A stretch of 64,000 nt of DNA from an uncultured Pirellulaceae bacterium (GTDB taxonomy: Bacteria; Planctomycetota; Planctomycetia; Pirellulales; Pirellulaceae). Within the stretch, counting starts at the first letter, position 1, and the number at the start of each line of letters is the position of its first letter. The stretch covers positions 1 through 64,000 of the forward strand of contig CALHPU010000059.1 in assembly GCA_938036435.1 (NCBI GenBank). Direction: 5' to 3'. Positions 37,910-47,900 of the stretch are shown here, in pieces. Below the pieces are notes generated by a model. It saw only the letters and a list, made by a program, of their open reading frames with translations, was not told the DNA's origin and did not search any database. The translations under genes and the position numbers were made by a program.

Positions 37910-39976
37910 CTATCGCCGAATTAGTTCGCTGACCGCATCGACCGTGACATGGCTCAATTTGAGCACATTGTTGTACCCTTGCCGTCCGTTAACGCCGACC
38001 TTGGACTTCAAATAGCGATTGAGATTAAGTCCCGGGCTAGAGGCAATGTGGTGTGTGATCTTTCCCTCGTCGTTGACAAGCACATAAACAGGCCGGTTGT
38101 TGCGGTCTTCGCTGACCAACTCTGTTAGCCATCCGTGCGCGTCATAAAGCGTGCCCGCTTCAACTGTGGTGTCAACGCCGGTCCCGACAGGACCTTGGAT
38201 GCCCGCACTAATTCTTGAGGAACTGCCGAACGTTGAAGAGCCAACGGTTCCGCCCTGCTGTCCAAACCGGCTTAATCGATCGCGTGCTGCGGCAAGCCCG
38301 CCAACACCCACAGGTGTCGATGGTCCGCGACGTAGTGACGGTGAAAGGCTGGTGCCAAACGTTTCACCAGTTGACTGAAACGATTTGGCGTAACCGCTGC
38401 GAACTTTTTTGCAGTTCTTTACTTTATCGAGAATACGTTGAGCTTGAAGGCGCTCGACGGGGTTGTTGGTTTGTGCGTAAATCCGCTCAACGGTCAACTC
38501 AAGATCAGACAACTGCCACTCGTTGGGCCGCTTCAGCATTTCGTTGGTGAGTGCTATCTCTAACTGGGATAACTGTGGCGAGAGTTTACTGAACATCGCA
38601 CTTCCGACGACGATTGTATCTGCGCCCATATCGTAATCAGCATCAGTTCGTTGATTGTTGTGCAAATCGTTCTCACGCTCCCATTGAAGATCCAACGACA
38701 CATCGTGAGACAATTCAGCATTTCTGCTGCTACTGGTCTGCCAAGGCGTTGCGGGCGTTGACGTATCTTTCAAACTGCTACCGCTGGAGGCAGGTGTGCG
38801 TGTTAAAAGTGAATCCGGGGAGTTGAGCTGACGCGCGCTATTAGAGAATCGATCTCCAACACTCTGAACACCTGATTTCAGGCTATTAGCAGCAGCTTTC
38901 CATTGACGTGGAGCAGCCAATTCTGGCAGTGGACTTTGAAATGTCGCTTGCGCAACTTTATTTTGTTCTCGATTGAGCCGATCGATATTCGATTCGGCAT
39001 GCTTGAGCGCTGGAGAACCTCCGGCGGCATCGCTTGGATCAACCGATTTACTGCGCGCGGTTTTTCCGATCGGTCGAAAATGAAAATCGATGACAGTTTC
39101 ATCTCTTGTTGGTACGGCAGCGTCCTTAAGTTTCGGAGGTCGCGGCGCGGCGTAGCGATCTTTCTTCCTCGAACTACCGTTCAATTCCGACCGGTACACG
39201 AAACCAGAAGGGTCCCGCGCGTTGGATTTCTCCTTGGTTTTTGTTTTTGGCCGAGGAATTTGATCTCCAAACGAAGCGGCTTTCTGAACATAGTCGTCAT
39301 CGATATCGACTTCGGTAAACGCATTGCGTGCCTTCTTTTGATCAACGACGATGTTGCGGTCGTCGGGCAAACTTCGACTCGCCGCACTTGGTATCTTCAG
39401 ATCGGCCATCCGTACCCAGCGAAACTCTCCGGCGGGCGGCGATATCTGGTACCAAACGGTTGAATGGCCGTCAGGACTGGGCCAACTCGCTTCGCCAATG
39501 ATCTCCACTTCTTCGTCAGTTCGAAGTTTCACTTGCCATAACGGTTTATCGACACTGCCAAGCCGAGTTCCCACCCAAGCTTGCACTTGGTCTTGAACTA
39601 GTACTCCAACGCCATCCTCAAGTTCCTCGACGGCTGCCTCGGGGAGCAGGCTGAAGCTTCCCGCGGGCGGTTGAATAGCACACCAACCATTAGGATCGTG
39701 ACGGTATACGACGACGACCTCACCTGAGGATAATTCGTCAGTCGCGTAGTGAACTTCGTCGGGACCGGAATAGACAGGCGCATTGTGCGCGCTAACGATT
39801 GCTTGATAGGGAAAATCAACGGCGCGAAATCTGGACGGCGAATTCGGATCGTCACGGCTAATCTGACCGTACGCGATTGGAGCCAACAACAGTAACACGA
39901 GCAATGGTGTAAGCAATCCACGCAGATTGGATTGGAGTCTTGCGAGGTTGCAAAGAAATTTTAAGGTATAGGTCAT
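37910..39976 (-). CDS. Exported SH3-domain protein
   Basis: The 688-residue protein starts at ATG 39976, with AGGAC about 11 bases upstream; in-frame ATGs at 40000 and 40018 are alternatives. The signal peptide is LLTPLLVLLLLAPIAYGQ. An SH3-like module follows (AHNAPVYSGPDEVHYATDEL, VVYRHDPNGWCAIQPP), then a second one (VQAWVGTRLGSV, EVEIIGEASWPSP, WYQISPPAGEFRWV). The middle (about 230-500) is polar and Ser/Pro-rich, probably disordered. A helical region near 510-560 and a C-terminal beta/alpha module (LYDAHGWLTELV, YVLVNDEGKITHHI) end the protein. Bacterial SH3 domains often bind peptidoglycan or peptides, so a wall role is plausible. No enzyme domain was recognised. Confidence 0.78.
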   Translation of the reverse strand: MTYTLKFLCNLARLQSNLRGLLTPLLVLLLLAPIAYGQISRDDPNSPSRFRAVDFPYQAIVSAHNAPVYSGPDEVHYATDELSSGEVVVVYRHDPNGWCAIQPPAGSFSLLPEAAVEELEDGVGVLVQDQVQAWVGTRLGSVDKPLWQVKLRTDEEVEIIGEASWPSPDGHSTVWYQISPPAGEFRWVRMADLKIPSAASRSLPDDRNIVVDQKKARNAFTEVDIDDDYVQKAASFGDQIPRPKTKTKEKSNARDPSGFVYRSELNGSSRKKDRYAAPRPPKLKDAAVPTRDETVIDFHFRPIGKTARSKSVDPSDAAGGSPALKHAESNIDRLNREQNKVAQATFQSPLPELAAPRQWKAAANSLKSGVQSVGDRFSNSARQLNSPDSLLTRTPASSGSSLKDTSTPATPWQTSSSRNAELSHDVSLDLQWERENDLHNNQRTDADYDMGADTIVVGSAMFSKLSPQLSQLEIALTNEMLKRPNEWQLSDLELTVERIYAQTNNPVERLQAQRILDKVKNCKKVRSGYAKSFQSTGETFGTSLSPSLRRGPSTPVGVGGLAAARDRLSRFGQQGGTVGSSTFGSSSRISAGIQGPVGTGVDTTVEAGTLYDAHGWLTELVSEDRNNRPVYVLVNDEGKITHHIASSPGLNLNRYLKSKVGVNGRQGYNNVLKLSHVTVDAVSELIRR

Positions 39977-40758
39977 GACAGAATCGTCCTTGATTCTCAT
40001 GGCAGGATGGGGATTCAAACTGGCTGTCGGTCCAGAATAAATAGGATGCTTATGCTTGCAATTGTATCCTCAACCGTCATTTTGACTCAAGACGAATCGG
40101 CAAGGCCGGTTTCATAGGAAAAACGCCGGTTTTGAGCCATTCCATTGGACGTTTGAGGGTACGTGGCATTCCTCGGTCTCTCAAATGACCGAGTGCTTTT
40201 CCCCAACCGCACCAAATCAAAGACCTCTGAATCAACTTTTATGAAATTGGCCTGCGGTGGAGGCCGCCAATTGGGTGCGTCAGATTCTGCTCTGCCGTTC
40301 AAAGTTGAGATTAGTATCGCCTCGGGTGGCCCAAGTTTCCTGCTTGTGAATCCTAAACGATTTTACCTTGGCAAGCATGATGCTTTTCCTGCTTTTAAAC
40401 TGCGATGGAATACCAGTTGCACGAATCCGAATTGGTTAAAAGCGCGGTTTTTGACCAAACGCTCAAAGGACCAGTACGTGAAAAAGGGGTGGAACCCCCT
40501 AAAGAAGCATGGTGAGGTGCAATTCAAGGATTGGGCAACCGAATTCTTTTGCCTTTCACCTCACCTATCACTAAAATAACGTGTGCCCGCTGGAATAGAT
40601 TTTCCCGTTGGGTTAAAAAACGTCTATCCAGTGATTTGTAAAAGCAAATGCAAGCCAGAGACACGGCTCCCTAACATTTCAGAGCTGACCGAACACTGGT
40701 TCATTGAGCGAACTTTTTTTCCTCAATCGATAGCGGTAGAATTCAAAAGGAGAGTTCG
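39977..40758. other. 782-bp divergent gap
   Basis: A 138-codon frame at 40163-40579 begins within a hairpin (CTCGGTC at 40172 / GACCGAG at 40187) and has no recognisable family, so I do not call it. The gap must contain the promoters of the SH3 gene and of the receiver-HATPase gene. The latter has a very strong ribosome site (AAGGAGAG) at its end. Confidence 0.5.
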
Positions 40759-41637
40759 ATGGCTTCTGTAATGATTGTAGACGACACGGCAGTGGATCGC
40801 CGACTCGCCGGCGGACTGCTGGAGACGGCACCGAATGTAGACGTCGTCTATGCCGAAAATGGACGCGACGCGTTAGACAAAATCGGGGCATCGGTTCCTG
40901 ATTTAGTGGTCACCGATTTACAAATGCCCGATCTCGATGGCCTCGAACTCGTGACCGAGATAAGCACGAGCTACCCGGATCTTCCTGTCATTCTGATGAC
41001 GGCACACGGTAGCGAATCGATTGCGGCCCAGGCCTTGGCCAACGGAGCCAGCAGTTTTGTGCCCAAGGCTGATCTGGCTGAAAATCTTGTTGAGACGGTT
41101 CGGCACATTTTGGCAATGGCCGAAACTGAAAGTAGCTATCAGAAATTAGTCCAGTGCACGACCAAGTCCGATTTTGAATTCAATTTGGACAATGATCCCG
41201 AAATCATCGCGCCTTTGACTGACATGGTTCAGCAGATTGCCATGGCGCAAGGTGTGCTGTCGAACCAACACAGAATCCAGATGGGGGTCGCATTTGAAAA
41301 TGCACTCACCAACGCAATGTTCCGAGGGAATCTGGAACTCAGCCGCGAACAATTCCCGGTGGTCAGTAATCTGTTTGTCGGTCAACGCGCCGTCGATGAG
41401 CAATTCAAGGACCGGAAGGTCTATGTTCGTACGTTGATTACTCCGGAGTCGGTGAAATTCACGATCCGAGATCAAGGTCCGGGATTCGATACCTCAACGG
41501 TTCCAGTTGTCGACGACCCAGAAAGTTACAAGGACGGCGTCGGTCGCGGCTTGGTTTTGATCCAAGCCTTCATGGACGAGGTGTCTTTTAGTGAGACCGG
41601 CAACGAGATCACCATGACAAAGTTTCGCTCTGCTTAG
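40759..41637 (+). CDS. Receiver domain fused to RsbW/SpoIIAB-like HATPase
   Basis: The 292-residue protein starts at ATG 40759, with AGGAGAG 5-6 bases upstream. The receiver domain has VMIVDDT, the phosphoacceptor Asp53 (VTDLQMPD), Thr81 (LMTAHG) and Lys103 (FVPKADL). The C-terminal GHKL ATPase has the N-box FENALTNAM (Glu180, Asn181), the G1 box DQGPGFD (Asp238) and the G2-like GVGRGLVLIQAFMDEV. This ATPase is of the anti-sigma / serine-kinase type rather than a histidine kinase, since there is no H-box. It is therefore a phosphorylation-controlled switch, possibly on an anti-anti-sigma factor. No STAS protein or sigma factor is next to it, so the partner is unknown. Confidence 0.9.
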   Translation: MASVMIVDDTAVDRRLAGGLLETAPNVDVVYAENGRDALDKIGASVPDLVVTDLQMPDLDGLELVTEISTSYPDLPVILMTAHGSESIAAQALANGASSFVPKADLAENLVETVRHILAMAETESSYQKLVQCTTKSDFEFNLDNDPEIIAPLTDMVQQIAMAQGVLSNQHRIQMGVAFENALTNAMFRGNLELSREQFPVVSNLFVGQRAVDEQFKDRKVYVRTLITPESVKFTIRDQGPGFDTSTVPVVDDPESYKDGVGRGLVLIQAFMDEVSFSETGNEITMTKFRSA

Positions 41638-41675
41638 GGTAGGCAGGTCACCGTGAGACTGTGACTTTCGACAGA

Positions 41676-41721
41676 CGCTTTTCTCCGCGAAAGAAGCGCT
41701 ACCTTCGTGGAGCGAAAGGCG
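41676..41721. repeat. Imperfect palindrome between convergent genes
   Basis: CGCTTTTCTCCGCGAAAG at 41676-41693 pairs imperfectly with CTTCGTGGAGCGAAAGGCG at 41703-41721, with a short AAGCGCTAC-type loop. It lies between the convergent receiver-HATPase and helical-repeat genes. There is no T run, so it may be a repeat rather than a terminator. Confidence 0.55.
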
Positions 41722-41776
41722 ACTAAGGATAGAATTACAGCCTCGCTTCGAAAACAGCTCGCTTTAATCATTCGAA

Positions 41777-42907
41777 TTAGTTAGCTTTAGCTGCCATCTG
41801 GCCAAAGAACTTTGACACGGCCCAGCCGAGTTCTTTTGGATTGGACTCACCGTCTTTAAGCTGAAGCTTCTTGATCAATTCGAGAGTCGACTGGCTTTTT
41901 AATTCGACCGCTCCATTTTGATCCAGCGGCTCACCAGCGACTTTCATTTTCCACGTAATTCGATCTTGGCACAGCTGTCGGCATTCGTCTTTACGGGTTT
42001 GAAATAAATCCGTTTCCAGCAAACGCCAACCATCTTCATCGCCGACGGCAAGTTTCGAACACGAGGGTAGCGCCGACGCCAAAGCACTATTCTTTAACCT
42101 AAGTGTCCGATGTGCGGTGCGTGCGACCTTGTCTGCCATTGCAGCGACCACTTGGTCACCGTCAAACATCCGCCGCACCACGCCTTCGGTTAACTTCAGC
42201 GACAAGGCATCAAGCTTTGCCAAACGCATGCAGCACTTCAATGCTGCGCGACGAAAACGCTGATCAGAATCAATAAGAAAATGAAAGATGGCATCTTCAA
42301 ATCGATTGCACTGGCTCGGAAATTCTGCCAGCGACTCAATCGACCGGCAGACGCGCCGATACTTCGTGTGCCGTGCGTTTTCTAGCAGGAAGTCGACACC
42401 GAACGTTTGAACTTGTTCTGATTTCTGCACGCCGACACTGATTGCCGCCGCCTCTCTGACGACCTCGTCAACGTCGCTGATCGCAATCTCCAGCAAACGA
42501 CACAAGCATAACACCCGTTGGCTTTGATGATTGTGTCCCCACGGTAGAGCGACACTGTCAGCATCTCCCAGCAGCAAGCTATAGCTTTCCACGGTTCCTT
42601 CGCGCACCAGCCGATGGTCATCGCCAAGTCCCAAATTGATCAGCTCGATCGATTTTTGACGCGCGAAATCTGGCAACCCGTCAAAAGCTTCCATCAATTT
42701 CGCTAAAAGCGACACCGTTCTCTGGCGTACGACAACGTCATGAGCGGCGAGCGATTCTTCAAATTGACTGAAGACCTTCTTCAGCGCACGCTCGGGAGCA
42801 TCGCGCAGACCAGATTCGAACTTGTGGTCCGCCTCTTTTCTGGCTTCAGCGTTGAGATTGTAGATGGCTCGGTGCAACTGCCCGGTAATCAAAGAAATTT
42901 CTCTCAT
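41777..42907 (-). CDS. HEAT-like helical repeat protein of unknown function
   Basis: The 376-residue protein starts at ATG 42907. The sequence is almost entirely alpha-helical with HEAT-like pairs (VVRQRTVSLLAKLMEAFDGL; LVREGTVESYSLLLGD; EVVREAAAISVGVQK; RFRRAALKCCMRLAKLDAL). There is no signal peptide or membrane segment, so it is probably cytoplasmic and likely to bind a protein. The final ~60 residues are charged and less repetitive (LELIKKLQLKDGES). I do not recognise the family. It is divergent from ffh across 226 bases. Confidence 0.7.
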   Translation of the reverse strand: MREISLITGQLHRAIYNLNAEARKEADHKFESGLRDAPERALKKVFSQFEESLAAHDVVVRQRTVSLLAKLMEAFDGLPDFARQKSIELINLGLGDDHRLVREGTVESYSLLLGDADSVALPWGHNHQSQRVLCLCRLLEIAISDVDEVVREAAAISVGVQKSEQVQTFGVDFLLENARHTKYRRVCRSIESLAEFPSQCNRFEDAIFHFLIDSDQRFRRAALKCCMRLAKLDALSLKLTEGVVRRMFDGDQVVAAMADKVARTAHRTLRLKNSALASALPSCSKLAVGDEDGWRLLETDLFQTRKDECRQLCQDRITWKMKVAGEPLDQNGAVELKSQSTLELIKKLQLKDGESNPKELGWAVSKFFGQMAAKAN

Positions 42908-43133
42908 CGCAAAAGCATAACGTCTGCGCGGCGGTTGTTGGTATTAAGATTGCCATTTTTTGTGTTCGGTTGACTGTTCGTACGACCAAAATTCGGATTG
43001 TAGTTATCAGGGAATTAGTGCCCATCTCACCGCCACTGCCACCTTCAAAATTTCTGGGCTTGATGTAGAATCTCGGATTCGTTTTCAGCGGCAATTTTCC
43101 TTACAAAATCCAGTGATCCACCCGGTCTAAAGC

Positions 43134-44618
43134 ATGTTCGATTCACTACAAGACGGCCTCAAAGGCGCTTTCAAGTCACTTCGCGGTAAAGGGAAGATGA
43201 CTGAAAGCAACATGCGCGACGGCCTGAAGATGGTTGAACAGTCGCTGCTGGACGCCGACGTCAGTATTGATGTCGTGAAAAGCTTCATGGCCAGTGTCAC
43301 CGAAAAGGCACTTGGCGAGAAAGTCCTTCTCGCACTCGACCCCAGCGAGCAGGTCGTCGGCATCGTCAATGAACAGTTGATCGAACTGCTGGGCCCAGTT
43401 GATGAGCAACTGACTTTCCACAAAGACGTCAACATCATCATGATGTGTGGCTTGCAAGGTTCCGGAAAGACAACCACCTGTGGAAAGCTAGCCAAACTTC
43501 TGCAACAGCAGAAAATCGAACCTTTGCTGGTAGCCGCCGACCTGCAACGCCCAGCCGCGATCGACCAGTTGCATGTGATCGGTGATTCATTGGGGGTACC
43601 GGTCTACAGCGAGAAAGGCGAACAGGATCCGGTAAAAGTCTGTCGAAACGCCGTCGCCAAAGCGAAAGCAGAAAACCGGAAGGTCGTGATTCTTGATACG
43701 GCCGGTCGATTGGCGATCGACGAAGAGTTGATGGAACAACTAAAGACGATCGACCGTGACGTGCAACCGGACCAAGTGATGTTGGTCGTCGACGGCATGA
43801 CCGGTCAGGACGCTGTTCGCAGTGCTGGTGCATTCCACGAAGCGTTGGAACTTAACGGCGTCATCATGACGAAGCTCGATGGCGACGCGCGTGGTGGAGC
43901 GTTACTGTCGGTCAAACATGTTACTGGTGTGCCGATTCGCTTTATCGGAACCGGTGAGCATCTGGATAATCTGGAGGTCTTCCGTCCTGAGGGAATGGCC
44001 AGCCGGATTTTAGGCATGGGCGACATGCTGGCGTTAGTCGACGAAGCGAATAAGCTGGTCGACGAACAAGAACAGATCCGCATGCAGGAAGCGCTGGAGA
44101 AGGGGCAGTTTACGCTCAACGATTTCCGCAGCCACATGCAGAAGATGGCCAAGCCGGGTTTGATGCAGAAGATGATGGGGCTGATGCCTGGGATGCCAAG
44201 CATGGGCGACATCTCCAAGATGATGAACCAGGCTGACACTGCCAACCAAATGAAACGCATGGTCGGCGTGATTGATTCAATGACACCTGCAGAACGAGTT
44301 GATCCTTCGGTAATTGACGTCCGCCGCAAGCAGCGTATCGCCCAAGGTGCGGGCGTCGAGGTCAAAACGATCAGCGAATTGCTGAAGAACTTTGGAATGA
44401 TGAAAAATGTCATGACGGGCATGGCCGGTATGGGGGCGACCGAAAAAATGCAGGAGATGCAAAAACTCCAAGCCGGAGCGATGAATCCCAACGGCATGCC
44501 CAAAATGAAAAAGTCCACCGGCAAGCGTTTGACACCTAAAGAGCTGAAGAAACGCAAGAAGGAACGAGAGAAGCAGCTCAAAGAGATGCGGAAAAAGAAA
44601 CGCTCCGGCGGTTCCTAG
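43134..44618 (+). CDS. ffh: Signal recognition particle protein Ffh (SRP54)
   Basis: It binds signal peptides of nascent chains and, with FtsY and SRP RNA, targets them to the membrane. Its 494 residues compare with about 450 usual. The N domain spans residues 1-85. The G domain has the P-loop GLQGSGKTT (Lys112), DTAGRLAID, TKLDGDARGG and GTGEHLDNLEVF. The Met-rich M domain follows from ~300 (MQKMMGLMPGMPSMGDISKM, MTPAERVDP, RKQRIAQGAGV). The extra length is a strongly basic C-terminal tail of about 40 residues (GKRLTPKELKKRKKER). The tail may strengthen RNA or ribosome contact. No SRP RNA gene was seen nearby. It is convergent with smc. Confidence 0.97.
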   Translation: MFDSLQDGLKGAFKSLRGKGKMTESNMRDGLKMVEQSLLDADVSIDVVKSFMASVTEKALGEKVLLALDPSEQVVGIVNEQLIELLGPVDEQLTFHKDVNIIMMCGLQGSGKTTTCGKLAKLLQQQKIEPLLVAADLQRPAAIDQLHVIGDSLGVPVYSEKGEQDPVKVCRNAVAKAKAENRKVVILDTAGRLAIDEELMEQLKTIDRDVQPDQVMLVVDGMTGQDAVRSAGAFHEALELNGVIMTKLDGDARGGALLSVKHVTGVPIRFIGTGEHLDNLEVFRPEGMASRILGMGDMLALVDEANKLVDEQEQIRMQEALEKGQFTLNDFRSHMQKMAKPGLMQKMMGLMPGMPSMGDISKMMNQADTANQMKRMVGVIDSMTPAERVDPSVIDVRRKQRIAQGAGVEVKTISELLKNFGMMKNVMTGMAGMGATEKMQEMQKLQAGAMNPNGMPKMKKSTGKRLTPKELKKRKKEREKQLKEMRKKKRSGGS

Positions 44619-44694
44619 TAGTTGGACGCGAGTTGATTTTCGGGTGCCTTGCTTCACGCCATACTGAGAAGTGCAGCGAGCAAACAGCTACGGG

Positions 44695-44788
44695 CATGCT
44701 TACGCGATCGATTGGTCAGCGTTTATTCTAGCGTGAGCATGTTTCCAATCGTACGCTTGAATCAACAAACTGAGATCGCGTAAACATG
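44695..44788. repeat. Nested inverted repeat between ffh and smc
   Basis: CATGCTTACGCGATC at 44695-44709 is an inverted copy of GATCGCGTAAACATG at 44774-44788 (14 of 15 match). Inside, CGATTGG at about 44708 pairs with CCAATCG at about 44745. The unit lies between the convergent ffh and smc genes. There is no T run; it is possibly a bidirectional transcription barrier. Confidence 0.65.
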
Positions 44789-44913
44789 GCACCCTAGGCT
44801 TGTCCGTTTTCTATAGTTGGACGACTTTCCAAGACGTTTCCTCTATGCTCACGACTCGGAGAGTCGAGACACAATGAGGTATTTCGCTGGGCGACACACG
44901 ACCGCTAATTCTT

Positions 44914-47900
44914 TTAGGCGGCGTCTTCGTTCTCGCTGCGCTTGAGTGCTTCGTCGGAAATTTCGCCATCTTCGCTGACGTCTTCAAAACGAACGCTGAC
45001 TCGTTTTGACACGCCCGACTCTTGCATCGTGATCCCATAGAGCGTTGTGGCCGCGGTCATCGTCTTTTTTGAGTGTGTCACGATCACAAACTTCGTCCAT
45101 CCAAGAAAACTCTTCAACACATCGATAAACCGGCCGATGTTGGCCTCGTCAAACGGAGCATCAACTTCGTCCAGCACACAAAACGGACTGGGGCGGAATT
45201 GAAAGATGGCCATCAACAAACTGACGGCAGTCAATGCTTTCTCACCGCCACTTAATAACGAATTGTTGAACTGCGGCTTGCCGGGTGGCGTCGCGATAAT
45301 CTCCACCCCCGCCTCCAACGGATCCACCCCCTCTTCCAAAATAATGTCCGCTTGACCGCCGCCAAAAGTCTGCCGGAAAAGTTTTTGGAAATTCTGTCGA
45401 ATCGCTTCTAACGTTTCTACAAACAATTTTCGGCTGTCTGCATTGATTCGAACGATGATCTTTTCGAGCGTCTCCTTGGCCTTCACCAAATCCTGATACT
45501 GTCCATCCATCTTCAGATAGCGCGACTCAAGGTCTTCCAGCTCCGAGAGGGCGTCGAGATTTACCGAGCCAATGTGACCAATTTTCTTCCGTAGCTCAGC
45601 GATCTCCTTATCGATCGAGTCTCGTTGAAGTTGATCTTCTGCGGACAATGACAGTTCTATATCAGCCGCCGAAATCTCAATCCCGTAGTCTTCCTCAAGT
45701 CGGTCGGCCAATTGCTGCTGTTGCATCGTCAACTGCTCGATCTGCAGTTTGACTTGGTGAGCCTTATCTTGAGCCAGCCGTAACGCGTCACGTTTAGCGG
45801 TCAGCTCCAAATTCATCTCGCGCCGCTTGGTGTCGATCTCGGATCGTTCCTTGATTAATCCTTCTATCGCGTCAGAGGCCGCTTCATTTTCCTGCTTGAG
45901 ATCTTCCAGCGTTTTTTGGGCCGCTTCGATTGCCTCTTTGGCTGCTTTTTCTGCTTCGGAGTCGGATTGGATTTGAGCAGCGATCTGCACTAACAGCAGT
46001 TCCTGCTCGCGTTTTTCATCGGTTGCCTGTGCCTTTCGGTGGGCAAGATCATCCAGTTGCTGCTCCCATTTGGCCAATTGGACTTTGGCGGCCGTAGATT
46101 TGCGTTCGGTTTCGGCTCGCTTCTTTTGAGCTTCTTTCGCAGATGATTCGTCGGAGCTAATAAGCTGAGTGATCGAAGCAATCTGTAGCTCTTGCGAACT
46201 AAACTGTCCCCGGTCAGTCTCCACTTTCGATTTCGTAGCCGCCAACTGACTAACGGCAGATTCGTTTTCAGCTTGTGAAGCAGCAAGACTTGCCCGAGTC
46301 TGCTTTAACTGCTTTTCGATCATCGCCGACTGGGACTGAAAATCAGACAGCTTCCTTGCCAGTTCTGAATTTTCACCAATCATGCTTTGAACTTGCTGAT
46401 CGGCTTCGTCACGACGCTTGGTCAGATCGGAAGTCTCCGTGCGGACCTCGTTGATCTCGTCCTCTAGTTTTACCAGTGCACGTTTCAGCGCCCGCAATTC
46501 ACTGCGTCTGGAGACGATTCCAACCGACCCTGTTTTTGGGCCCACAACAACGGTGCCGTCGGCCTCAACAATTTCCCCGTCCAGCGTCACGAACCGAGAG
46601 TGCTTTCCAGCACCGGCCTGAAGTTTTAATGCCTGCTCAAGTCGTTTGACAATCCACGTCCCGCCGAGCATCTTTTCGATAAAGCTGACATAAGGCTTGT
46701 CCACTTGGACCAGTCGATCGGCGCGGCCGATGACACCATCGGAACCACTCAGATTTATTTCCGGATCCGCACCGAGGGATGTTGGATCGTCTAATTGAAT
46801 TAGACCCACTCGCCCGTGCACCTTGAGTTTCTCTTGGGCCAAGAGATCGATCATCTTTCGGCCATCGACGACCAAGTATTGTGCCTTGTCGCCGAGAGCC
46901 ACATCAACGATTCCCGCATGTTGGACGTTTACGGACACTAAATCGGCAACCAAACCGACGATCTCATTGAGGTGACCAGCCGAAGATGTCTTGGATTCTT
47001 TCAGCAGATCTTGTGCTCCCGCATTGACTCCGGCGAGCGAATTTTCCAGTTCCTCAATCACTTCGGAACGCTGGGTCATTCCTGAAAGCTGGTTGGTCAG
47101 TTCGCCCAAACGTTCTTTGCGCGATTCAACTTGCTCTTTAAGTTGCTCGAACTTCTCTCGCGCTTCTTTTAGATCGTCATCACGCGTTTCTTCTTCCTTT
47201 CGCAGACGCTCGGTTTCGGTGGCGATCTGCTTCAGCTCCCCTTCACTTTGCTTTTGTTCGATTTCAAGACGCTTGACCTCGCTGGCCGATTTCTCTTGGA
47301 GCGCGGTGAAACTCTCGATCTGTGACTCGCTGGAACTGACCAACCGACCAATTTCACCCAGCACCTGCATCAACGCCGTGTACTGTTGCCGACGACTCTG
47401 GTTCTGTTCTTGAAACGATGATAGGTTTTGGTCAAGCGTCGAGAGTTCTGTTTCGTAAGATTTCAGAGCGCTGGAAACGTCGCTAAATTTCAATTCGGCA
47501 TCTTCCAGTTCCTTGGTCGATTTATCAATCCTCGAGGTGAGAAGCTTTGTCTTCTCCTCGGCTGCGGTATGTTGAGCCTTATACTGTGGCGACCGAGCTT
47601 CAAAATCTGCGATGCGCGATTGGTTGAGTTCTAGCTGTGATTTTGTCTGAGCTATCTTTTCACGAATCTCGGCCGACGCATCCTGTTGAGCTTGAACTTT
47701 TGAGGCACTGTCGCTGTATTGCGATTCGATGGTTTTAAGTTCTTCAGCTTGGGCTTCAGTTGCTTTCTCCAAACTCTCAATTTCGCCTTGAAGTGTTTTG
47801 GCCTTGGTTTGGGAAGAGTCGAGTTTTTCCGAATACTCCCTCCAGTCCTTCATCCCCACAAACGTTCGCAGCTCCTGCAAACGTTCGGAGTGTTCCTTGT

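Noticed and set aside
40163-40579. 138-codon open frame
   Set aside because: Starts with GTG inside a hairpin, no ribosome site and no recognisable domain; kept as intergenic.
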